From: an uncultured Acidobacteriota bacterium
GTDB taxonomy: Bacteria; Acidobacteriota; Vicinamibacteria; Vicinamibacterales; UBA2999
Direction: 5' to 3'
Length of the DNA: 52,847 nt
NCBI GenBank assembly: GCA_902826515.1
Contig: CADEFD010000017.1
Span: 1-52,847 of the forward strand
Under the pieces are notes generated by a model. The model ran no database searches, was not told the DNA's origin, and saw nothing but the letters and a program-made list of their open reading frames with translations. The position numbers and the translations under genes were made by a program. Positions 43,765 to 52,847 of the stretch are shown in pieces. Positions within the stretch are counted from its first letter, which is position 1. Every line of letters begins with the position of its first letter.

Positions 43765-44661
43765 ATGGCCTGGCTCGAGTGTGTGCCGAACGTGAGTGAC
43801 GGGCGCGACCCGCGCGTGCTCGACCGGATGACGGCGCGGCTGTCGGGCACGCCGGGCGTGCGCCTGCTCGACGTACATCGCGACGCCGATCATCACCGCT
43901 CGGTCTTCACGCTGGTCGGCGAGCCCCCCGCCCTGACGGACGCCATCCTCGGCCTCTGCGACGAGGCCATGCCGGCCATCGACCTGCGCCGCCACCAGGG
44001 CGCGCACCCGCGCATCGGCGCGGTCGACGTCGTCCCCTTCGTGCCCGTGGGCCACGCCACCATGGACGAGGCCGTCGCAGCGGCGCGCACCACCGGACGG
44101 GCCATCGCCGAACGATTCGGCATCCCGGTGCTGCTCTACGAAGAGGCCGCCACGGCGCCCCACCGGCGACGACTCGAAGCGGTGCGCCGCGGACGATTCG
44201 AAGGCCTCGCCGAGAAGCTGCGGTCGCCCGGCTGGCAGCCCGACTTCGGGCCCCCGGCGCCCCACCCGACCTTCGGCGCCGTCGCCGTCGGCGCCCGCCG
44301 CATCCTCGTCGCCTACAACATCAACCTCGCCACCGACCGCCTCGACGTGGCCGCCGCCGTGGCGGCGGCCGTGCGCGAAAGCAGCGGCGGACTGCCGCAC
44401 GTGAAGGCGATGGCCGTCGCCCTGCCGGCCCGCGGCCTCGTGCAGGTGTCGATGAATCTCACGCGCGTCGACGCCACGCCGATCGCCGACGTCTTCGACG
44501 CGGTCGCGCGCGAAGCGGCGCGCCACGGCGTGGCGGTGGCCGACAGTGAGGTCGTGGGGCTCGTGCCGGCCGCGGCCCTCGCCGCCGTGGCGGCGCGCGC
44601 CCTGCGCATCGCCGCGTGGAACCCCGACAAGATCCTCGACTCCCGGCTCCTGCCCGACTAG
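43765..44661 (+). CDS. ftcD: glutamate formimidoyltransferase
   Basis: Transfers the formimino group from formiminoglutamate to tetrahydrofolate, in histidine breakdown or folate one-carbon supply. Family motifs are LECVPNVSDGRDP (residues 3-15), DVHRDADHHRSVFT, RRHQGAHPRIGAVDVVPFVPV and the N-terminal/C-terminal subdomain junction DFGPPAPHPTFGAVAVGARRILVAYNINL (only partly cited). It is 298 residues with no cyclodeaminase domain. No hut genes adjoin it. The start is the ATG just after the -10 box; the frame stays open upstream but lacks homology there. Confidence 0.9.
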   Translation: MAWLECVPNVSDGRDPRVLDRMTARLSGTPGVRLLDVHRDADHHRSVFTLVGEPPALTDAILGLCDEAMPAIDLRRHQGAHPRIGAVDVVPFVPVGHATMDEAVAAARTTGRAIAERFGIPVLLYEEAATAPHRRRLEAVRRGRFEGLAEKLRSPGWQPDFGPPAPHPTFGAVAVGARRILVAYNINLATDRLDVAAAVAAAVRESSGGLPHVKAMAVALPARGLVQVSMNLTRVDATPIADVFDAVAREAARHGVAVADSEVVGLVPAAALAAVAARALRIAAWNPDKILDSRLLPD

Positions 44662-44671
44662 GGCCGCCCGG

Positions 44672-46048
<1,377 letters not shown>

Positions 46049-46059
46049 GGCGCGTCAGG

Positions 46060-48306
46060 TCAGCACGGCAGCTCGATCGTGAACCGGCTGCCGGTCGGAC
46101 TATTGTCCGACACTTCGACGTTGCCGCCGTGTTCGGCGACGATGCGGCGCACGATCGCCAGGCCCAGGCCCGAGCCGCGGCCCTTGGTCGAGTAGTACGG
46201 CAGGAAGAGCTTGTCGCGGTCGGCCTCGGGGATGCCTGGCCCGTCATCCGACACCACGACCCGCGCCACCTTGTGCACCGGGTCGTGCGACGTCTCGACC
46301 ACGATGCGTCCCTGCCGGTGCATCGCCTCGACGGCGTTGTCCACGAGGTTGATGATGACGCGCTTGATCTGCTCGTCGTCGAGGCGCACGGGCGGCAGGT
46401 CGGGCGCCAGCACCATGTCGAGCGTGAGCGACGGGAAGAGGCCATGGTAGAGCGTCAGCGCCTCGGTCACCGCCTGGTTGAGCGACGACGGCACGGCCTT
46501 CGGCGCCGGCATGCGTGCGAACTGCGAGAACTCGTCCACCAGGCCCTTGAGCGATTCGACCTCGGCGATGATCGTGCTCGTGCATTCCTTGACGAGCGCC
46601 TCATGCGGCGCGCCGGCCTCGCCGAGTTTGCGCTGCATGCGTTCGGCCGAGAGCTGAATCGGCGTCAGCGGATTCTTGATCTCGTGCGCCAGCCGCCGCG
46701 CCACCTCACGCCACGCCGCCACCTTCTGCGCCCGGATGAGCGGCGTCACGTCGTCGAGCACGAGCACCGTGCCTTCGAACCCGGCCGCCCCGTGCAGGCG
46801 CGTCGCCGCCACGGCGAGGGTCACTTCGCGGCCCTCGCGGGTGATGCTCACCTCCTGCGCCACCGACTCCGAGCGGGCCCGGGCGGCATCGTCGAGCACG
46901 GCGGTCACGGCCGTGAGGTCGGCGCCGAGCACCTGGGCGACCGGCCGCCCTTCGACTCCGGCCGGCAGCGCGAGCAGCCGCGCCGCCGCCGAATTGACGC
47001 GGCCGATGCGTCCGGCCGCGTCGATCGAGATGACGCCGGTGGCAATCCGCTCGAGAATCGTCTCCACCGAACGGTGACGGCGCTCGACGGCTTCGTGCCG
47101 CTGCTCGAGATCGAGCGACGCCCGTTCGAGCCGCCGCTGGCGGGCCGAGAGGTCCGCGGCCATCGCGTTGAACGACTCGACCATGTGGCCGAACTCGTCG
47201 TCGGCCTGGTGCTCGATGCGGTGTTCGAGCCGGCCGGCGCCGATTTCGCGCGCCGCCGCCGACAGCATCTGCACCGGCCGCGTGATGCGTTTGGCGAGAT
47301 ACAGGCCCATCCAGGTCGAACCCACCAGGATGAGCAGCGTGACCATGACGAAGAACGACAGGTAGACGCCGGCCAGCGGCTGCTTCAGCACGCGGAGCTG
47401 CGTGTAGTCTTCGTAGGCCTTGGTCATGCGGCGGGCGCGGTCGGCCATCTCGCCGGTGAGCACGTCGCTTGCGAGCACGACGCCCATCATCCGCCCGTCC
47501 GGGGCGCGGATCGCCTGCGCGACGCGCAGCAGTTCGCCGCCGGCGTCGGGCACCGGCTCGAAGATGAGCTTGCCGCTCTCGATCGCGCGCGCGGCGAGAC
47601 GGTCGGCCCCCGACCGCGCCGAGCCGGCCGGCAGGCTCGGATTCGCGACGTCGAGCACCGGCGTCGCGGCGGCGCCGTCGGCGATGCGGTACACCTGCAC
47701 GAGCGCCACGCGCCGGCCGGTCACGTCGGGAGAGACGATTGCCCGCACCGCGTCGACGTCGGTGAGATCGACGCGCGCGAGCGCCTGCGCCATCCGCGAC
47801 GCCTCGTCGCTCACGACACGCTGCCGTTCGAGGTAGTAGTCGGAGGCAATCCGGCTCGCCGAGGCGAGCACTTCGTCCATCGGCGCGTTGAACCAGCGAT
47901 CCACGGCCGTGAGCACGACCTGCGACCCGACGGCCAGCACGAGCACCGCCGGCACGAGCGTGAGCCCGAGCAGCAGGGCGACGAGCTTGGCGCGGAAACG
48001 CGCGAACGGCAGCGCCCGCCGCCGCTCGACCACGATCTTGACGACGTTGCGCACCAGGAAGAATCCCAGCGCGAGCAGCATCATGATGTTGGTCGCGCTG
48101 AGCGCGTAGAGCACGAACCCGGTCAGGAAATCAGGCGACAGCCGCGCCGAGCGGTTGGCCAGCCAGACCAGGCTGGCGAGCGCCGCCAGCAGCAGCAGGA
48201 TGCCGAGGAGGATGAGCCGCGGGTTGTCGCGGAACGGACGCCGCGCCGCCACGCTCTCGGCCGGAGCCGCGGGCCGTGCCGCGCGCGGGAGCAGAGGCGT
48301 CGCCAT
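46060..48306 (-). CDS. ntrY: NtrY-like membrane histidine kinase
   Basis: Inner-membrane sensor kinase of 748 residues. Three N-terminal membrane helices lie about 30-50, 61-85 and 107-132, then a periplasmic sensor of some 180 residues and a fourth helix about 315-340. HAMP, a PAS-like domain (GRIGRVNSAAARLLAL) and the kinase core follow. The phospho-accepting His is H541 in AHEIKNPLTPIQLS. The ATPase shows NLVDNAVEA (N box), DDGPGI (G1) and KGRGSGLGLAI (G2). This layout is that of NtrY, implicated elsewhere in nitrogen, redox or envelope sensing. Transcribed with ntrX. Confidence 0.92.
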   Translation of the reverse strand: MATPLLPRAARPAAPAESVAARRPFRDNPRLILLGILLLLAALASLVWLANRSARLSPDFLTGFVLYALSATNIMMLLALGFFLVRNVVKIVVERRRALPFARFRAKLVALLLGLTLVPAVLVLAVGSQVVLTAVDRWFNAPMDEVLASASRIASDYYLERQRVVSDEASRMAQALARVDLTDVDAVRAIVSPDVTGRRVALVQVYRIADGAAATPVLDVANPSLPAGSARSGADRLAARAIESGKLIFEPVPDAGGELLRVAQAIRAPDGRMMGVVLASDVLTGEMADRARRMTKAYEDYTQLRVLKQPLAGVYLSFFVMVTLLILVGSTWMGLYLAKRITRPVQMLSAAAREIGAGRLEHRIEHQADDEFGHMVESFNAMAADLSARQRRLERASLDLEQRHEAVERRHRSVETILERIATGVISIDAAGRIGRVNSAAARLLALPAGVEGRPVAQVLGADLTAVTAVLDDAARARSESVAQEVSITREGREVTLAVAATRLHGAAGFEGTVLVLDDVTPLIRAQKVAAWREVARRLAHEIKNPLTPIQLSAERMQRKLGEAGAPHEALVKECTSTIIAEVESLKGLVDEFSQFARMPAPKAVPSSLNQAVTEALTLYHGLFPSLTLDMVLAPDLPPVRLDDEQIKRVIINLVDNAVEAMHRQGRIVVETSHDPVHKVARVVVSDDGPGIPEADRDKLFLPYYSTKGRGSGLGLAIVRRIVAEHGGNVEVSDNSPTGSRFTIELPC

Positions 48307-48327
48307 GCGGGCTGGGCGGCGGGCCGC

Positions 48328-48792
48328 CTACTCCTTCGCGCCGAGCAGATCCTTCAGCTCGGTCATGAACTCCCCGATGTCGCGGAAGTGGCGGTAGACG
48401 GACGCGAAGCGCACGTAGGCCACCTTGTCGAGCGACCGCAGCTCCTGCATCACGAAGGCGCCGATCTCGGCGGTGGCGATCTCCTTCTCGGCGCGATCCT
48501 GCAGCATCGCCTCGACGCGGTCGGCCACCCCCTCGATGGCCGCCACCGAGACCGGCCGCTTCTCGCACGCCTTGAGCAGGCCGGCCACCAGCTTCTGCCG
48601 CTCGAACCGTTCCCGCGTGCCGTCCTTCTTGACGACCATGTACGGGATCTCGTCGATGCGCTCGTAGCTCGTGAAGCGCTTGCCGCACTCCCCGTTCAGG
48701 CACTGACGCCGCCGGCGGATGACATCGCCTTCCTTGCTCTCGCGTGAATCGACGACCTTGTCGCCGAGCTGGCCACAGTACGGACACTTCAC
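48328..48792 (-). CDS. nrdR: transcriptional repressor NrdR
   Basis: Represses ribonucleotide reductase genes in response to dATP/ATP. The N-terminal zinc ribbon uses C3, C6, C31 and C36 ([20 protein letters not shown]). The ATP-cone follows from [18 protein letters not shown] to about residue 140. Length 154 is exact for the family. No nrd genes are nearby. Its ATG overlaps the stop of the upstream membrane protein gene (ATGA). Confidence 0.96.
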   Translation of the reverse strand: MKCPYCGQLGDKVVDSRESKEGDVIRRRRQCLNGECGKRFTSYERIDEIPYMVVKKDGTRERFERQKLVAGLLKACEKRPVSVAAIEGVADRVEAMLQDRAEKEIATAEIGAFVMQELRSLDKVAYVRFASVYRHFRDIGEFMTELKDLLGAKE

Positions 48793-49820
48793 GGGCGTGT
48801 CTCCTCGTCTTTCGCGCGTTTCGCCTCGGCGCCGAGGTGCGTCAGCGACAGACCTTCGCGGGCCATGAGCCAGGCCCCGGCTATCAGGGTAGGCACGAAG
48901 CCCACCGCGTGCAAGACGATCGCGGCGCCCACGGCGTGGTCGTTGTCGGCGCCGAAGAACGCCGTGGCGGCCACCCGGTAGGCCTCATGGAAGCCGCCCA
49001 CCGCGCCCGGCGTCGGCACGGCCACGCCGACGACGAGGAGCGCCATGATGAGGAGCGCGCCGGTGGGCGGCAGCGTGACGCCGACCGCCACCGACACCAG
49101 CCAGATCTGCGCCGCGATGATGAACCAGAGCGGGAACGACCAGGCGAGCGCCAGCGCCAGGCGCGCCGGATCGCGCACCACGGCCAGACCGGCGGCGAAC
49201 TGGCCGGCGAGGCTGGTGACGAGGGCGCGCGGCTTCGCGGGCAGCCAGCCGGTGACGGCGTCGACCACGCGGAGGAGCAGATCCGGGCGGGCGGCGGCGC
49301 CCATCAGTCCGGCCATGCCGGCGAGCGCGGCGTACCCGGCGCGCGTGCCCCACGTCTTCACCGTCTGGAACATCGCCGGGTCCATCGCCGAGAGGCCCGG
49401 ATCGAAGAACGTGAAGAACGCGGCGAGCAGCACCAGCACGGTGACGAAGTCGAGCAGACGCTCGATGACGATGGTCGTGATGAGCGCGGCGGTGTCGAGG
49501 CCTTCACGCCGCGCGAGCAGCCACGGCCGCAGAATCTCGCCGGCCCGCGCCGGCAGGATGAACGACGCGGCGAAGCCGATGACGGTGGCGCGGAACGCCG
49601 GCGCGAAGTGCGTGCGGCCGAGCGGCGCGAGCATCACCTGCCAGCGCAGCGCCCGCAGCGCGTAGCTGGCGAACAGGCAGGCCACACCGGCGGCGACGAG
49701 GCCCGGATGCGCCGTCCGCATGACGTGCCAGACCTCCGCGAGATTCGCGTTACGGAGGAAGACGCCGACCAGGACGAGCATCAGCGCGACGAGGACGGTG
49801 TTGCGGAGCCACGGTCGCAT
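48789..49820 (-). CDS. flippase-like LPG-synthase-type membrane protein (UPF0104)
   Basis: A 343-residue integral membrane protein with about 8 helices. It resembles the N-terminal flippase-like domain of MprF and the YbhN/AglD family: [59 protein letters not shown] and [20 protein letters not shown] are diagnostic. A role in moving or protecting a lipid or lipid-linked sugar is inferred. A TAGTAT box lies about 50 nt upstream (49877-49872). Overlaps nrdR. Confidence 0.82.
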   Translation of the reverse strand: MRPWLRNTVLVALMLVLVGVFLRNANLAEVWHVMRTAHPGLVAAGVACLFASYALRALRWQVMLAPLGRTHFAPAFRATVIGFAASFILPARAGEILRPWLLARREGLDTAALITTIVIERLLDFVTVLVLLAAFFTFFDPGLSAMDPAMFQTVKTWGTRAGYAALAGMAGLMGAAARPDLLLRVVDAVTGWLPAKPRALVTSLAGQFAAGLAVVRDPARLALALAWSFPLWFIIAAQIWLVSVAVGVTLPPTGALLIMALLVVGVAVPTPGAVGGFHEAYRVAATAFFGADNDHAVGAAIVLHAVGFVPTLIAGAWLMAREGLSLTHLGAEAKRAKDEETRP

Positions 49821-49897
49821 GGGGTTGGGGCCGAGCGGCCGCGGCGGCCGCCAGCGCGATCGGGTGCGACCATACTACATGACGCCGCCCCGGGGCC

Positions 49898-49926
49898 TTG
49901 CACCGGTCACGTCGAATGACTACGAT
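49898..49926 (+). promoter_or_regulatory. promoter of purC
   Basis: TTGCAC (49898-49903), a 17-nt spacer and TACGAT (49921-49926) lie 26 nt before the GTG start of purC. Spacing is ideal and both hexamers are moderate matches to the sigma-70 consensus. Confidence 0.6.
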
Positions 49927-49952
49927 GCACGTTCTTCCTGCGCGAGCTCACC

Positions 49953-50864
49953 GTGTCACTGGCCCCACCACTCCTCTCCACGTCGCTCCCCGGTCTGTCG
50001 CTCGTCCGCCAGGGCAAGGTGCGCGATCTCTACGAGATCGGCGACCGCCTGCTGATGGTCGCGACCGATCGCATCTCGGCCTTCGACTACGTGCTCGGCT
50101 CCGGCATTCCCGACAAGGGCCGCGTGCTCACGCAGCTGTCGAACTTCTGGTTCGGCCGCACGAGCACCATCGTGCCCAACCACCTCGTATCAGCCGACGT
50201 CGACGCCTTCCCGGCGGAACTGGCGCCGCATCGCGAGCAGCTGCGCGGCCGCTCGATGCTCGTGCGCAAGACGACGCCGCTGCCCGTCGAATGTGTCGCC
50301 CGCGGCTACATCTCCGGCTCCGGCTGGAAAGACTACGTGGCCACCGGTGAAGTGTGCGGCGTACGGCTGCCGGCCGGCCTGCGCGAGTCCGATCGCCTTC
50401 CCGCGCCGCTCTTCACGCCGGCCACCAAGGCCGACACCGGCCATGACGAGAACATCTCCGAAGCGGCAGCCGCGGCGGTGGTCGGTGAGGCGCTGCTCGC
50501 GCGGCTCAAGACGCTGACGCTGGCGCTCTACGCCGCCGGCGTGGCCCACGCCGAGTCGTGCGGCATCATCCTGGCCGACACCAAGTTCGAGTTCGGCCTG
50601 ACCGACGCCGGCGACCTGCTCCTCATCGACGAGGTGATGACGCCGGATTCGTCGCGGTACTGGCCGAAGGATCAGTACGCGCCGGGCGGCGCCCAGCCGA
50701 GCTTCGACAAGCAGTTCGTGCGCGACTATCTCGAGTCGATCAAGTGGAACAAGCAGCCGCCCGTGCCGACGCTCCCCGATGACGTCGTGCGGCGTACGCG
50801 CGAAAAATACCTCGACGCCTTCACGCGGCTGACCGGCCGCGCGCTGGAGACCCCGAATGCGTGA
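49953..50864 (+). CDS. purC: phosphoribosylaminoimidazole-succinocarboxamide synthase
   Basis: ATP-dependent joining of CAIR and aspartate in purine synthesis. At 303 residues it is the longer, yeast-like form. Motifs are GLSLVRQGKVRDLYEIGDRLL (cited in part), ATDRISAFDYVLGSGIPDKG, VRKTTPLPVECVARGYISGS, and KFEFGLTDAGDLLLIDEVMTPDSSRYW. The start is GTG 49953. The downstream Fis-like gene begins 8 nt before its stop, so they are co-translated. Confidence 0.95.
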   Translation: MSLAPPLLSTSLPGLSLVRQGKVRDLYEIGDRLLMVATDRISAFDYVLGSGIPDKGRVLTQLSNFWFGRTSTIVPNHLVSADVDAFPAELAPHREQLRGRSMLVRKTTPLPVECVARGYISGSGWKDYVATGEVCGVRLPAGLRESDRLPAPLFTPATKADTGHDENISEAAAAAVVGEALLARLKTLTLALYAAGVAHAESCGIILADTKFEFGLTDAGDLLLIDEVMTPDSSRYWPKDQYAPGGAQPSFDKQFVRDYLESIKWNKQPPVPTLPDDVVRRTREKYLDAFTRLTGRALETPNA

Positions 50865-51078
50865 GGAGCTCGACCGCATCGTCAACGAGATGGTCGACAA
50901 GGGCGTGCACTTCGACGACGCCCAGCGCGAGTTCGAACGGCGCTTCATCGCCCGGGTCGTCGCCCACTGCGAGGGCAACGTCGGCAAGGCCGCCGAAGCC
51001 CTCGGCATGCACCGCAACACCCTGACCCGCAAGGTGGCCGCGCTCAAGATCCGCGTCCGCCGCTCCTCCGCCGCCTGA
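50857..51078 (+). CDS. small Fis-type HTH protein
   Basis: A 73-residue protein. Residues 1-35 are a charged helix (ELDRIVNEMVDKGVHFDDAQREF is its core). The C-terminal 35 residues are a Fis/HTH_8 helix-turn-helix (EGNVGKAAEALGMHRNTLTRKVAAL) like that at the end of NtrC-type activators. It lacks the AAA+ domain, so it may act as a Fis-like nucleoid or regulatory protein. It overlaps purC by 8 nt and precedes the groESL promoter. Confidence 0.82.
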   Translation: MREELDRIVNEMVDKGVHFDDAQREFERRFIARVVAHCEGNVGKAAEALGMHRNTLTRKVAALKIRVRRSSAA

Positions 51079-51094
51079 CGCGCTCTGCCCGCCC

Positions 51095-51124
51095 TTGACA
51101 GCCCCTGCGGCTTGTCGCTACGCT
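51095..51124 (+). promoter_or_regulatory. groESL promoter
   Basis: A perfect -35 TTGACA (51095-51100), 18-nt spacer and TACGCT (51119-51124). The -10 touches the left arm of the CIRCE operator, so bound HrcA would block RNA polymerase. The mRNA leader is about 150 nt. Confidence 0.72.
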
Positions 51125-51150
51125 TAGCAGTCTAGTGACGCGAGTGCTAG
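51124..51150 (+). promoter_or_regulatory. CIRCE operator (HrcA-binding site) of groESL
   Basis: TTAGCAGTC (51124-51132), a 9-nt spacer and GAGTGCTAG (51142-51150) match the CIRCE consensus TTAGCACTC-N9-GAGTGCTAA in 16 of 18 arm positions with exact spacing. HrcA repression relieved by heat shock is the established role. hrcA is not in the window. Confidence 0.92.
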
Positions 51151-51179
51151 CTCCCGCTGGGGGCGAGTGCCAAGCGCAC

Positions 51180-51193
51180 GGGTGGGTCCACCC
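51180..51193 (+). other. small hairpin in the groESL leader
   Basis: GGGTGG (51180-51185) pairs with CCACCC (51188-51193) across a 2-nt loop in the 5' leader between CIRCE and groES. It may be incidental or affect leader stability. Confidence 0.35.
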
Positions 51194-51278
51194 GGCCGGC
51201 GAGTTGCCGTTCCGGTGGTCCGACATCCTGACTTCGCGGCCCCGACGGGCCGCAGATTGAATGACCGGAGTCCCAGAT

Positions 51279-52847
<1,569 letters not shown>

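Overview
The window is a gene-dense, GC-rich chromosomal segment that reads as core genome of a Gram-negative bacterium. It has an outer membrane (LolA, a lipoprotein secretin), a full muropeptide recycling set and NtrYX-type signalling. The combination of fibronectin-III-rich secreted proteins carrying an 'AGSAPG' loop, TPR/secretin lipoproteins, Ala/Pro-rich tails and an Asp-type MurA fits Acidobacteriota, possibly class Vicinamibacteria. That placement is inference; a 16S or marker-protein search would decide it. No prophage, transposon, CRISPR array or defence island was recognised, and no intergenic stretch exceeds about 300 bases.

Layout. 1-4.2 kb: translation and nucleotide genes rpsB-tsf-pyrH-frr, then thrC. 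4.2-6.9 kb, minus strand: pfkA and a GT39-like membrane glycosyltransferase. 7.1-13.8 kb, plus strand: four secreted fibronectin-III proteins. Two share an undescribed C-terminal domain, one is a matrixin-like protein lacking the catalytic Glu, and one is an intact metzincin. 13.9-17.6 kb: a GNAT acetyltransferase, tRNA-Ala(CGC), lolA and a secretin. 17.6-24.9 kb, minus strand: a tightly overlapped cell-wall synthesis and recycling run (nagZ, ldcA, mpl, pxpB, pxpC, murB, murA). A palindromic -10 box separates it from a divergent GHMP kinase.

26.2-43.7 kb is almost wholly minus strand. Its first transcribed block is TPR protein, RDD protein, pgpA, cinA, plsY, gpsA (glycerophospholipid synthesis, with start/stop overlaps at nearly every junction). 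Next come ftsY, ribD, ribE, ribBA, and then ffh, rpsP, khpA, rimM, trmD, rplS, rnhB. After that are a large TPR protein, a small membrane protein, a ThiE/TenI protein, a short RodZ-like protein and a HEAT-like protein. The two SRP GTPases therefore flank the riboflavin genes.

43.8-52.8 kb: glutamate formimidoyltransferase (plus strand), then ntrX, ntrY, nrdR and an LPG-synthase-like membrane protein (minus strand). On the plus strand follow purC, a Fis-type HTH protein and a CIRCE-regulated groES-groEL, with groEL cut by the window end.

Regulation visible in the sequence: many genes have a TANNNT or extended TGNTANNNT -10 hexamer only 6-14 nt upstream of the start codon, which implies leaderless or near-leaderless transcripts. 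GroESL carries a CIRCE operator. Within operons, ATGA, GTGA and TGATG start/stop overlaps are the rule. I found no convincing wholly new multi-gene system. The most unusual material is the secreted Fn3 cluster and the recycling operon with embedded 5-oxoprolinase subunits.
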